NCBI GenBank assembly: GCA_965213525.1
Contig: OZ243889.1
Coordinates: forward strand, 1,302,001-1,366,000
DNA length: 64,000 bases
Direction of reading: 5' to 3'
From: G965213525 sp965213525
GTDB taxonomy: Bacteria > Actinomycetota > Acidimicrobiia > Acidimicrobiales > Poriferisodalaceae
Positions 8,200 to 16,717 of this stretch are shown one piece after another; position 1 is the first letter of the stretch, and every line of letters starts with the position of its first letter. The position numbers were made by a program, and so were the translations under genes. The notes beneath the pieces are model-generated. The model worked only from the letters and a program-made list of their open reading frames with translations, did no database searches and was not told the origin of the DNA.

Positions 8200-9120
8200 T
8201 CACCACAGCAGGGGTACGAACGTCTGGTCCTCGACCGGGCTGCGGATGTAGCCCACGTCGTCACGTTCGGGGATCTCGACCGGGTCGGGGACGATGTCGT
8301 CATAGGGGACCGTCGACAGCAGGTGGCTGATGCAGTTCAGACGGGCCCGGCGCTTGTCGTCAGAGGGCACCACGAACCACGGCGCCTGCTTGATGTCGGT
8401 GTGGCGGAACGTGGTGTCCTTGGCCATCGAGTACCGCACGTACTGGCGGTGCTCCTCCAGGTCCATGTCCGACAGCTTCCACCGCTTGAGGGGCTCGTCG
8501 TTGCGGGCAGCGAAGCGGCGGGCCTGCTCCTCGTAGCTCACCGAGAACCAGTACTTCACGATCAAGATGCCCGAGCGGACCAGCATGCGCTCGAACATCG
8601 GGCAGCTGCGGAGGAACTCCTCGTGCTGGGCCTCAGAGCAGAAGCCCATGACCCACTCGACGTTGGAGCGGTTGTACCAGGAGCGGTCGAACAGCACGAC
8701 CTCACCACCTGAGGGCAGCTCGGACACGTAGCGCTGGAAGTACCACTGGGTCTGCTCGCGCTCGGTCGGGCGGGGCAGGGCGGTGGTCCGCACGATGCGG
8801 GGGCTGGTCCGCTCGCTGATGCGCTTGATGACCCCGCCCTTGCCGGCAGAGCCCCGGCCCTCGAAGATCACCAGCACGCGCAGGCCCTCGCGCTGCACCC
8901 AGTGCTGGAGCTTGACGAGCTCTGACTGCAAGCGCGCCAGCTCGCGCTCGTAGACCTTCTTCTTCAGGCGGCCGTCGCCCTTGTAGGCGTCAGGCCCGGC
9001 GGGCCGCGCCCAGTCCGACAGATCAGCTCCGACGGCGTGGGGCGGGTGGTCATCCATCGGCGTCATGTTGTCACCGTCAGGCCCGGCCCCGTTCGATCCG
9101 TCGGCTGAACCGCTGGTCAC
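8200..9120 (-). CDS. ppk2: Polyphosphate kinase 2 (PPK2) family
   Basis: PPK2 transfers phosphate between polyphosphate and nucleoside di- or triphosphates. Walker A is EGRGSAGKGG (residues 87-96, Lys94), Walker B lies in LFDRSWYNR, and the lid region holds WYFQRYVSELP. At 306 residues it is the single-domain form. GTG 9120 was chosen because it overlaps the stop of the upstream kinase gene (GTGA) and has GAGGGA in front; ATG 9066 would remove 18 weakly conserved residues. It is the last gene of a three-gene operon. Substrate preference (ADP, GDP or AMP) cannot be told from what I can see. Confidence 0.88.
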   Translation of the reverse strand: MTSGSADGSNGAGPDGDNMTPMDDHPPHAVGADLSDWARPAGPDAYKGDGRLKKKVYERELARLQSELVKLQHWVQREGLRVLVIFEGRGSAGKGGVIKRISERTSPRIVRTTALPRPTEREQTQWYFQRYVSELPSGGEVVLFDRSWYNRSNVEWVMGFCSEAQHEEFLRSCPMFERMLVRSGILIVKYWFSVSYEEQARRFAARNDEPLKRWKLSDMDLEEHRQYVRYSMAKDTTFRHTDIKQAPWFVVPSDDKRRARLNCISHLLSTVPYDDIVPDPVEIPERDDVGYIRSPVEDQTFVPLLW

Positions 9121-10175
9121 GCCCGTCCCTCGGTGATGGCCCGTGCGTGGGCAGCGAGCAGCGGCACCCGGTGCTCGAAGGTGGCGAACTCGGCGACGTC
9201 GGCCTGGCCCTTCACGTGGCGCACGTAGGACCCCTCGAGGATCACCGCGATCTTGAGCTGGCCGAGCGCTCGGTACCACCGCTCGGTCGGGCGGGGGTCG
9301 ACGCCGCTGGCCTCGGCGTAGCGCTCCATCAGCTCGGCCCGGCTCGGCCAGTCGCCGGGGGCGCCGTCGAGGCGCAGCTCGGCGTAGTCGTCCTCGCCGT
9401 CATCGATCCAGTACCCGAGGAAGTAGCCGAGATCGGCCAGCGGGTCGCCGACCGTGGAGGTCTCCCAGTCGACCACCGCCAACAGCCGGGCCGGCGGGTC
9501 GTGGGCGAACAGCACGTTGTGAACGCCGAAGTCGCCGTGGATCAGCGCCGGGGCGGGTCCCTCGGGGACGTGATCGGCGAGCCAGGCGGCGGTGGCGTCG
9601 AGGTCGGGCAGGTCGCGGATGCGGTACCGGTCGAGCTGGGTCGTCCAGCGGTCGGCCTGGCGCTGCGCATAGCCCTCGGGGCGGCCGAAGCCGTCGAGGC
9701 CGAGCCCTGCCCAGTCGAGGCGGTGCAGGCGGGCGAGGGCGTCGAGCAGGGCGAACGCGACGTCCCGGCGGCCTTCGACGCTGTCGAAGGGGCCGAGGTC
9801 AGCGGCCAGGGGCCGGCCGTGCACCCGGTCCATCACGTAGAACGGGGCCCCGATCACGTCGGCGTCATCACAGGTGGCGTGCAGGCGGGCGTGGGGCACG
9901 TCGGTGCGGGCCAGCGCCGTCAGCACCCGGGCCTCGCGCAGCACGTCGTGGGCGCCGGGCGCGATGGCGACGCGCGGCGGCCGGCGCAGGATCCACTCGT
10001 GTCCCGAGCGCGTCACGGCGAACAGTTCGTTCGACATGCCCGAGGTGACCCGCTGCACACCGAAGGGTCCCGCCCCGGGGAGGCGGCCGTCGAGCCACGC
10101 CCCGACCCGATCGGGCGGGCACAAGCGGGCGACGAGGTCCCCGGCGCCCTGGCCCTCGTCCTCGGCTGTAGGCAC
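9117..10175 (-). CDS. APH-fold phosphotransferase (ACAD10/11-kinase-like)
   Basis: 352 residues of the aminoglycoside-phosphotransferase kinase fold. Catalytic loop HGDFGVHN (H213, D215, N220) and Mg-binding VVDWETSTVGDPLADLG (D236) are intact; YVMDRVHGRPL is the hinge. The protein resembles the kinases linked to acyl-CoA dehydrogenases (ACAD10/11 type), which phosphorylate hydroxyacyl-CoA, more than true antibiotic kinases. The long upstream frame to 10502 is not used: GTG 10175 starts one base after the stop of the SDR gene. It is followed by ppk2 with a GTGA overlap. The substrate is not known; a resistance role is unlikely from context. Confidence 0.8.
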   Translation of the reverse strand: MPTAEDEGQGAGDLVARLCPPDRVGAWLDGRLPGAGPFGVQRVTSGMSNELFAVTRSGHEWILRRPPRVAIAPGAHDVLREARVLTALARTDVPHARLHATCDDADVIGAPFYVMDRVHGRPLAADLGPFDSVEGRRDVAFALLDALARLHRLDWAGLGLDGFGRPEGYAQRQADRWTTQLDRYRIRDLPDLDATAAWLADHVPEGPAPALIHGDFGVHNVLFAHDPPARLLAVVDWETSTVGDPLADLGYFLGYWIDDGEDDYAELRLDGAPGDWPSRAELMERYAEASGVDPRPTERWYRALGQLKIAVILEGSYVRHVKGQADVAEFATFEHRVPLLAAHARAITEGRA

Positions 10176-10176
10176 G

Positions 10177-10935
10177 TCAGCCCGGCGAGGCGAAGGCGAC
10201 GAGCCCGCCACCGTCGAGCACGAGCGCCTGACCGGTGATCCAGCTGCCTGTGTCTGCGCACAAGAACCGCGCCGCAGCCGCCACGTCCTCGGGCTCGCCG
10301 AGGCGGCCGAGCGGGTAGGCGGCCGCGACCTCGTCACCCCGGCCGCCCTCCCACAGCGCACGGGCGAAGTCGGTCTTGATGAGCCCCGGGGCGATGGCGT
10401 TGACCCGCACCCCTGGCCCGAGCTCGGCGGCGAGCTGCTGGGTGAGGTGGATGAGCGCTGCCTTTGTGACGTCGTAGACGCCGAGGATGGGGTTGGTGCC
10501 AAGACCCCCCACCGAGGCGATGTTGATCACGACGCCACCGTGCTCGGCCATCCAGCGCCGCCACGCCGCCTGGGTCCAGAACACCGGAGCGGTCAGGTTG
10601 ATGGCGAAGGTCTTGTCCCAGCGGGCCCGGTCGACGTCGATCGTCGGACCCGCGTAGGGGTTGGTGGCGGCGTTGTTGACCAAGATGTCGACGCCGCCGT
10701 TGCGCTCGATCGCCGCATCGAGCACCTCGCCGATCGTGGCGTCGTCGCCGGCGTTGCCGGCCACCCACTCACAGCCGTGGCCGATCTCCGCGGCGGCGGC
10801 CTCACAGGCGTCGGCCTTGCGGGAGGTGATCAGCACCCGCGCTCCTGCCTCGGCGAAGTTGGCGGCGATCGCCTTGCCGATGCCCCGTGACCCCCCGGTC
10901 ACGACCGCCGATCTGCCCTCGAGCGTGTCGTCCAT
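10177..10935 (-). CDS. Short-chain dehydrogenase/reductase (SDR)
   Basis: Classical SDR of 252 residues, NAD(P)-binding GGSRGIG at 14-20, NNAA at 87-90, and catalytic Ser141, Tyr154 and Lys158 (YDVTK). Arg39 after the second beta strand (TSRK) suggests NADPH preference. It resembles FabG-like 3-oxoacyl or hydroxyacyl reductases, but the substrate is unknown. It is the first gene of the SDR-kinase-ppk2 operon and has a TAGGAT hexamer 8 bases before its ATG, pointing to a leaderless message. Divergent to the CBS-domain gene. Confidence 0.85.
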   Translation of the reverse strand: MDDTLEGRSAVVTGGSRGIGKAIAANFAEAGARVLITSRKADACEAAAAEIGHGCEWVAGNAGDDATIGEVLDAAIERNGGVDILVNNAATNPYAGPTIDVDRARWDKTFAINLTAPVFWTQAAWRRWMAEHGGVVINIASVGGLGTNPILGVYDVTKAALIHLTQQLAAELGPGVRVNAIAPGLIKTDFARALWEGGRGDEVAAAYPLGRLGEPEDVAAAARFLCADTGSWITGQALVLDGGGLVAFASPG

Positions 10936-10943
10936 GGCGCCGG

Positions 10944-10949
10944 ATCCTA
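10944..10949 (-). promoter_or_regulatory. -10 hexamer TAGGAT, SDR operon
   Basis: TAGGAT on the minus strand ends 8 bases before the SDR ATG at 10935; leaderless arrangement. Confidence 0.5.
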
Positions 10950-11154
10950 CCCGTCGACCTCGGCGCCGAGCCGAGCTGACGGCGTCTCACCGGACGCGTT
11001 CTGGAGCCCATCTGCCGATCGACGTCGACGGCGGTGGCTCAGACCGGGGGGCCGGGCGGTGCGGTGACCTCGGTCACGTGGCAGGATCTCGGTGACGACG
11101 GGGGTGGGGGTCGTCGCACCGACCACGAAGCGGGCGCTCACGGGGAGGACGCGC

Positions 11155-11607
11155 ATGGACGTCGCAGGGATCCTGCGTCTCAAGGGCGACCGGGTGGTGA
11201 CGATCACGCCCGGTGCCACGGTGGCCGAGGCGCTCGAGCTGCTCGCCCTCCATGACATCGGCGCCGTCGTGGTCACCGCCGACGGCGACAGGGTCGGCGG
11301 CATCCTCTCTGAGCGCGACCTCGTGCGACGCTGGCACGAGAGTCGATCGACCGGCGCTGCGCTGCCACCCGGCGAGCTCACCGTCGCTGCGGTGTGCACC
11401 ACCGACGTCGAGGTGTGCCGCCTCGACGACGACGTCGACGAGGTGATGCGCCAGATGACCGCGGGCCGCTTCCGCCACCTGCCGGTGCTCGACGCCGACG
11501 ACGCCCTCACCGGCATCGTCTCGATCGGCGACGTCGTGAAGCACCGCGTCGACGAGCTCGAATCGATCAACCAGGACCTGCGCACCTACGTGAGCGGCAC
11601 CTGGTGA
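11155..11607 (+). CDS. CBS-domain pair protein
   Basis: 150 residues made of two CBS motifs: the first about residues 7-65 (DIGAVVVTADGDRVGGILSERD), the second about 76-135 (RHLPVLDADD, then LTGIVSIGDVVKHR). Such stand-alone pairs bind adenine nucleotides and act as energy or redox sensors; the partner here is unknown. ATG 11155 is preferred over the upstream frame because GGGGAGGA lies 5 bases before it. It converges with the nitroreductase gene. Confidence 0.85.
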   Translation: MDVAGILRLKGDRVVTITPGATVAEALELLALHDIGAVVVTADGDRVGGILSERDLVRRWHESRSTGAALPPGELTVAAVCTTDVEVCRLDDDVDEVMRQMTAGRFRHLPVLDADDALTGIVSIGDVVKHRVDELESINQDLRTYVSGTW

Positions 11608-11631
11608 ACGCCTGAGCTGAGCCGTCACCAG
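11601..11631. terminator. Inverted repeat spanning both stop codons (CBS / nitroreductase)
   Basis: CTGGTGA at 11601-11607 pairs with TCACCAG at 11625-11631 across a 17-base loop, covering both convergent stop codons. The loop is long, so this is weak evidence for termination. Confidence 0.25.
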
Positions 11632-12233
11632 CGACCGCGGTGGGAGACCTCGTCGCCGCGGCGGCGGGACCGGCCGGCGGACCGGCCGGCGCCCTCGCCG
11701 GGGCCCCCGACGCCGTGCCCGATCGCCAGCGTCGCCACGGCCCGGCGACCGCCGGGCACACCGAAGCGCCGCCTCACCGCATCCTCGTGATCGAAGACGC
11801 CGAACAAGCACACGCCCAGCCCGGCGTCGATGGCCGCCAACTGGATCAGGGCAGCCGCCATGCCGCCGTCGATCCACCAGTACGGCGCCGCCCAGGCGTC
11901 GGTCCCGCGGCCGAGACCGGTGGACGCCTTGTCCGCCTCGGCGTAGCGACGTGGGTAGGCGTCGGGTTCGACCCAGATGACGACCAGGACCGGGGCGGCC
12001 AGCAGGCCCGGCCATCCGAAGCCCTGACGGCGGGGCTCGGGCAACGTCGTGTCCCAGTACGCCGAGGTCTCGTCGGGGCCGCGCAGGACCAGCAGGTCGA
12101 GCGCATCGGTGTTGCCCGCCGAGGGCGCCCGGGTGGCCGCCGCCAGCACACCTGACAGGGCGGCGTCATCGACGGGCCGACCGTCGAAGCGCCGGGTCAT
12201 CTTGCGGCGACGGAGGACCTCGGCGAGCTCCAC
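11625..12233 (-). CDS. Nitroreductase family protein
   Basis: FMN-dependent nitroreductase fold, 202 residues. The N-terminus has the family pattern RRRKMTRRF, followed by APSAGNTDALDL, which contacts FMN phosphate. The middle has a WWIDGGMAAALIQLAA helix and GLGVCLFGVFD. The C-terminus ends DEVSHRGRW, close to the DEVVHRGRW ending common in actinobacterial members. Function is probably NAD(P)H-dependent reduction of a quinone, nitro or deazaflavin-type substrate; this cannot be resolved. GTG 12233 lies 18 bases after the upstream gene's stop, so the two may be cotranscribed. Confidence 0.8.
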   Translation of the reverse strand: MELAEVLRRRKMTRRFDGRPVDDAALSGVLAAATRAPSAGNTDALDLLVLRGPDETSAYWDTTLPEPRRQGFGWPGLLAAPVLVVIWVEPDAYPRRYAEADKASTGLGRGTDAWAAPYWWIDGGMAAALIQLAAIDAGLGVCLFGVFDHEDAVRRRFGVPGGRRAVATLAIGHGVGGPGEGAGRSAGRSRRRGDEVSHRGRW

Positions 12234-12251
12234 CCCAGGCGACGCCGTCGC

Positions 12252-12914
12252 TCAGGCCAGCTTGGCCAGGTCCTCGGCCATCGCCCACCCGAAGGTGACC
12301 AGGCAGTCGCCCCGCTCGACGTCGACCCCGTCGAACAGCTCGGCGAGGCCGGCGGTGCGCTCGGACTTGAGCGACTCGTAGTCAAGGATCGGCACCCGCT
12401 CGCCCCGCCCGGTGTGCCGGAAGGCCCGGTCGTCGTAGGGCCCCTCGAGGCCGTAGCGCTTCACCAGGCGACGGCCCCAGGCGCGATCCTCGCCGTTGGC
12501 CCGCTCGGTGACCGACGGGCGCAGGTGGTCGAGGGCAGCGAAGGACTCGAAGGCGTCGGGACGGGCCATGCGGGCCGCCACGAGGACGTCTTCGTCGGGG
12601 AAGGCGAGCACCGCCCGCCGCAACAGATCGGTGGACAGGGCCCGCAGCGCCGTCTCCCGCCGACTGGTGCGCTTGACCGACGCCAGGCCCACCAGCACGC
12701 TCGGGGTGCCCCCGATGCGCTCGAGGCTGCAGAAGGCGAACCCGACGAGTCGACCGTCGTTGCGGGCTTGGGCGACCAGGACCCAGGAGTCACGTTCCTT
12801 GGACAGCACCCCGATGTCGAAGCGGACCGGCTCGTCGGCGACCAGGTCGACCATCTCCTCGAGCTCGGCGTCCGAGAGCGCCGTGCAGTCCTTGGTCTCG
12901 ACCTCGATCGCCAT
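12252..12914 (-). CDS. Conserved hypothetical, possibly GNAT-like
   Basis: 220 residues, soluble and acidic at the N-terminus, not assigned to a named family. A beta-rich stretch (SWVLVAQARNDGRLVGFAFCSLERIGG) followed by VLVGLASVKRTSRRETALRALSTDLLRRAV looks like strands 2-4 plus the acyl-CoA helix of a GNAT acetyltransferase, but the usual Q/RxxGxG/A loop is not obvious. ATG 12914 is preferred over 12938 because GGGGGAG precedes it closely. It is followed at 18 bases by the nitroreductase gene. Treat the acetyltransferase idea as a guess. Confidence 0.65.
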   Translation of the reverse strand: MAIEVETKDCTALSDAELEEMVDLVADEPVRFDIGVLSKERDSWVLVAQARNDGRLVGFAFCSLERIGGTPSVLVGLASVKRTSRRETALRALSTDLLRRAVLAFPDEDVLVAARMARPDAFESFAALDHLRPSVTERANGEDRAWGRRLVKRYGLEGPYDDRAFRHTGRGERVPILDYESLKSERTAGLAELFDGVDVERGDCLVTFGWAMAEDLAKLA

Positions 12915-13034
12915 CAGCTCCCCCGGAGTCGTCCGCAACGCCAGTCAATTGCAGTCCGTTCGCACCCCGGGCGCAACTCAGCCCCTGCGGCTGCGCCGGG
13001 CGTCGGCGGTTCCGGCGGGGGCGGCGTCGGACGC

Positions 13035-16000
13035 TCAGGGCGCCAAGGCGCCGGGGCCGAGCAGCTCGCGCAGCTCGCCCACGAAGCCGTGGCGGTGCTC
13101 GACGCAGTAGTCGTCGGGGAGGCGCACGATGCGGTCGGGGCCGAGGTGCAACAGCACGGGGCTATCGCCGGGGTGACGACCGATCAGATCCTTCAGCGAC
13201 GCCACCGTGTCAGCGCGCAGGGCGGTGAGCGGCACCTGCACCCGGATCGGTGCGTTGGCGTCGGGCACGTGGTCGAACACCACGACGTCGTTGGCGATGA
13301 GCTTGGGGTTCTCGTCGCGTCCGTCGAGGCGGGCGTTGACGCAGACCACTCGGTCATCGGCCAGGACGTGGCCGCACTCGGCCATGGTGCGAGGGAACAC
13401 CATCACCTCGATGGCGTCCTGGAGGTCCTCGAGGGTGAACACCGCCATCAGGTCGCCCTTGCGGGTGTACTTGCGCTGCAGGGCGGTGACCACGCCTCCG
13501 ACGGTGCGCACCTCGCCGTCGACGCCCTCGCGCAACCCCGTGATGGTGGCGTCGGTGCGCCGCCGCAGCGCCGCTTCGGATCCCATGAGCGGGTGATCGG
13601 AGATGTAGAGCCCGAGCATCTCCTTCTCGAAGGCGAGGCGCTCGCGCTTGTCGAACTCCACGGCGGGGATCGCCACCCGGTCGTCGAAGCCACCGGCGTC
13701 GGCCTCCAGCTCGCCGAACAGCGTCATGACCCCCATGTCACGCTCGCGCCGGGCGGCCAGGGCCCGGTCGATGAGCTGCTCCTGCACCTGCAGCAGCCCC
13801 TTGCGAGGGTGGCCCATGGCGTCGAAGGCCCCGGCCTTGACGAGGGACTCGATGGCCCGCTTGTTCAACACGCCGGGGTCGACCCGATCACAGAAGTCCG
13901 AGAAGTCGACGAACGGCCCGCCCCGCTCACGCTCGGCGATCAGCAGGCCGACGAGGCCCTCGCCCACGTTGCGCACCGCCGAGAGCCCGAAGGTGATGTC
14001 GCCGTCGAGGGAGGCGAAGTCGCTCATCGAGGTGTTGACGTCGGGCACCCGCACGGTGACGCCCATCACCCGGCACTCGTTGAGGTAGACCGCGGCCTTG
14101 TCGAGGTTGGTCTTGACGCTGGTGAGCAGGGCGGCGAAGTACTCCACGGGGTGGTGGGCCTTCAGCCACGCCGTCTGGTAGGCGACGAAGCCGTAGCCGT
14201 AGCTGTGGCTCTTGTTGAAGGCGTAGTCGGCGAAGGGCTCGATGATGTCGAACAGCTTCGTCCCGAGCTCGGACCCGTAGCCGTTGGCCTCACAGCCAGC
14301 CACGAACTTGACCCGCTCGGCGGCGAGGAGCTCTCGGATCTTCTTGCCGCACGCCTTGCGCAGGTTGTCGGCCTCGGCCAGGGAGTAGCCGGCGAAGCGC
14401 TGGGCGACGCGCATCATCGACTCCTGGTAGATCATCAGCCCCTGGGTGTCGCCGAGGATCTCGGCCAGGTCGTCGTGGAGGTACTGCACCGGCTTGCGGC
14501 CGTTCTTGCGATCGGCGTAGTCGTTGTGCATGTTGGCCGCCATGGGCCCCGGCCGGTACAGCGCCACCAGGGCAGCGACGTCGTCGAAGCTGGTGGGTGC
14601 GAGCGACCGCATGAGCGCCCGCATGGGGGCGCCCTCGAGCTGGAACACACCGATCGAGTCGCCGCGGCGCAACAGGGCGAGGGTGGGGTCGTCGGCCAGG
14701 TCGATGGTGTCGATGTCGGGGCGGTGGCCGTGGACGGCCCGGACGAGGTCGAGGGCGTCCTCGATGACCGACAGGTTGCGCAACCCGAGGTAGTCGAGCT
14801 TGAGCAGGCCGAGGTCCTCGACGCCGTGCATCTCGTACTGGGTGACCACCGGGGCGTCGGCCGGGTCCTGGCCCGACTCGGGCTTGCGCTGGACCGGCAG
14901 GTACTCCGTCAGCGGCTCGCGGGTCACCACCACCGCGGCGGCGTGGATGCCGTCCTGGCGGCGCAGGCCCTCGAGGCCCCTGGCGACGTCGACGACCTCT
15001 CGCACGTCGGGGTCGGCCTCATACATCTGGCGCAGCTCACCCGCCGCTGCGTACCCGTCGGCGTACTTGGGGTGCTGGTCCAAGCAGGCGTGCAGGGGGG
15101 TGTCGCGGCCCATCACCAGCGGCGGCATCGCCTTGGCCACCCGGTCACCGAGGCCGTAGGGGTGCCCCAGCACCCGGGCGGCGTCGCGAACGGCGGCCCG
15201 GGCCTTGATGGTGGAGAACGTGACGATCTGGGCGACGTGGTCGCGGCCGTAGCGCTCGGCGGTGTAGCGGATCATCTCGTCGCGGTAGCGATCGTCGAAG
15301 TCCATGTCGATGTCGGGCATCGAGATGCGCGACGGGTTCAAGAAGCGCTCGAAGAGCAGGTCGTAGCGGATCGGGTCGAGGTCGGTGATGCGCAGGGAGT
15401 AGGCGACGGCGCACCCGGCCGCGCTCCCCCGCCCCGGGCCCACCCTGATGCCGTGCTCCCGGGCGTGGCGGATGAGGTCCCAGACGATGAGGAAGTACGA
15501 GCTGAACCCCATCTGGGCGATGGTGGCGAGCTCGTGGCTGAGGCGCTCGACGACCTGGGGTGACAGCGCGTCGCCCCAGCGGGCCTTGGCGCCCTCGAAG
15601 GTGAGGTGGCGCAGGTAGGCCGCTTCGTCGTCGTGGCCGTCGGGGACCTCGAAGCGGGGCAGCTCGGGCTCGCCGAAGGCGATGTCGACGCGGCAGCGCT
15701 CGGCGATCCACAACGTGTTGTCACACGCCTCGGGCAGATCGGCGAACAGCTCGCGCATCTCGGCTGCGGTCTTGACGTAGTGCTGGTCGCCGTGGAAGCG
15801 GAGGCGGTCGGGGTCGCTGATGAGGGATCCGGTCTGCACGCACAGCAGGGCGTCGTGGGAGCGGTGGTCGTCGCACTCGGTGTAGTGGCTGTCGTTGGTG
15901 GCGACGATCGGGGCCCTCAGGCGCCGGGCGATGTCGAGCAGCATCGGGTTGGTGCGGCGCTGCTCGGGGATGCCGTGGTCCTGCAGCTCGACGAACAGCG

Positions 16001-16553
16001 AATCGCGCCCGAAGATGTCTTGCAGGCGCCCTGCCTTGTCGAGCGCTCCAGACGTGTCGCCTCGCAGCAGGTCCTGCAGGACGAGACCGCCGAGGCAGCC
16101 CGTGGTGGCGATGAGGCCCTCGCTGTGCTGCTCGAGGATCTCCCAGTCGAGGCGGGGCTTGTAGTAGTAGCCCTCGAGGAACGCTCGCGACGAAGCCTTC
16201 AACAGGTTGCGGTAGCCGGTGTCGTCCTCGGCCAGCAGGGTCAGGTGGTAGTAGAGCTTGCCGCCACCGTCGCTGTCGCCGCCGGAGTCGTCGAGGCGTC
16301 CCCGTCGCCGGGGACGTTCGAAGCGCGACCCGTGGGCCATGTACGCCTCGGTGCCGATGATCGGGGTGATGCCGGCGTCACGGGCGGCTCGGTACAGGTC
16401 GAGGACGCCGTACATGTTGCCGTGGTCGGTGATCGCCACCGCGGGCTGGCCGTCGGCGACCACCTTGGCCACCATCTCGGGCACCCGGGCGGCGCCGTCG
16501 AGCATCGAGAACTCGGTGTGGGTGTGGAGGTGGACGAACGAACCCGCACCCAT
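13035..16553 (-). CDS. dnaE: DNA polymerase III alpha subunit, DnaE1
   Basis: Replicative polymerase, 1172 residues. The N-terminal PHP domain (about 6-280) keeps its metal ligands: HLHTHTE, ITDHGNMYG, IGTEAY, YHLTLLAED, TTGCLGG and ATNDSHY. The palm has GPGRGSAAGCAVAY and the catalytic PDIDMDFDD; helix-hairpin-helix and OB-fold regions (TVGGVVTALQRKYTRKG) follow. In mycobacterial DnaE1 an intact PHP domain provides proofreading, so the same is likely here. ATG 16553 has GGAGGTGG about 9 bases upstream and a possible TAGGTT -10. It sits on the same strand as the lspA-rluD group but is separated from it. Confidence 0.97.
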   Translation of the reverse strand: MGAGSFVHLHTHTEFSMLDGAARVPEMVAKVVADGQPAVAITDHGNMYGVLDLYRAARDAGITPIIGTEAYMAHGSRFERPRRRGRLDDSGGDSDGGGKLYYHLTLLAEDDTGYRNLLKASSRAFLEGYYYKPRLDWEILEQHSEGLIATTGCLGGLVLQDLLRGDTSGALDKAGRLQDIFGRDSLFVELQDHGIPEQRRTNPMLLDIARRLRAPIVATNDSHYTECDDHRSHDALLCVQTGSLISDPDRLRFHGDQHYVKTAAEMRELFADLPEACDNTLWIAERCRVDIAFGEPELPRFEVPDGHDDEAAYLRHLTFEGAKARWGDALSPQVVERLSHELATIAQMGFSSYFLIVWDLIRHAREHGIRVGPGRGSAAGCAVAYSLRITDLDPIRYDLLFERFLNPSRISMPDIDMDFDDRYRDEMIRYTAERYGRDHVAQIVTFSTIKARAAVRDAARVLGHPYGLGDRVAKAMPPLVMGRDTPLHACLDQHPKYADGYAAAGELRQMYEADPDVREVVDVARGLEGLRRQDGIHAAAVVVTREPLTEYLPVQRKPESGQDPADAPVVTQYEMHGVEDLGLLKLDYLGLRNLSVIEDALDLVRAVHGHRPDIDTIDLADDPTLALLRRGDSIGVFQLEGAPMRALMRSLAPTSFDDVAALVALYRPGPMAANMHNDYADRKNGRKPVQYLHDDLAEILGDTQGLMIYQESMMRVAQRFAGYSLAEADNLRKACGKKIRELLAAERVKFVAGCEANGYGSELGTKLFDIIEPFADYAFNKSHSYGYGFVAYQTAWLKAHHPVEYFAALLTSVKTNLDKAAVYLNECRVMGVTVRVPDVNTSMSDFASLDGDITFGLSAVRNVGEGLVGLLIAERERGGPFVDFSDFCDRVDPGVLNKRAIESLVKAGAFDAMGHPRKGLLQVQEQLIDRALAARRERDMGVMTLFGELEADAGGFDDRVAIPAVEFDKRERLAFEKEMLGLYISDHPLMGSEAALRRRTDATITGLREGVDGEVRTVGGVVTALQRKYTRKGDLMAVFTLEDLQDAIEVMVFPRTMAECGHVLADDRVVCVNARLDGRDENPKLIANDVVVFDHVPDANAPIRVQVPLTALRADTVASLKDLIGRHPGDSPVLLHLGPDRIVRLPDDYCVEHRHGFVGELRELLGPGALAP

Positions 16554-16589
16554 CGCCGATCCCCACCTCCACGAGTCGCTGGCCCGTCG

Positions 16590-16595
16590 AACCTA
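16590..16595 (-). promoter_or_regulatory. Possible dnaE -10 hexamer TAGGTT
   Basis: TAGGTT on the minus strand, about 36 bases before the dnaE ATG, followed by a good Shine-Dalgarno; a leadered promoter. No convincing -35 was identified. Confidence 0.35.
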
Positions 16596-16703
16596 CCCGC
16601 ACCGGCGGTGTCCCGACGGCGACCTTCGCCTCGCCTGGCGCCTGGCGCTCGCCCACCGCACTGCGGCCCGGCAAACCCCCCTGGCGCCGTCCACGCCCGG
16701 TCC

Positions 16704-16709
16704 TAGTGT
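16704..16709 (+). promoter_or_regulatory. -10 hexamer TAGTGT, FMN-binding protein
   Basis: TAGTGT ends 8 bases before GTG 16718. The two earlier in-frame GTG codons (16706, 16712) fall within or directly after this hexamer, so the third GTG is the likely leaderless start. Confidence 0.45.
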
Positions 16710-16717
16710 CGGTGCCC

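Noticed and set aside
9117..10175. Aminoglycoside resistance kinase
   Set aside because: The fold is APH, but the context (SDR and PPK2) and resemblance to ACAD10/11-type kinases point to metabolism.
12414..15563. 1049-codon open frame opposite dnaE
   Set aside because: Antisense to a fully conserved DnaE. Long open antisense frames are expected at this GC content, and the translation has no recognisable domain.
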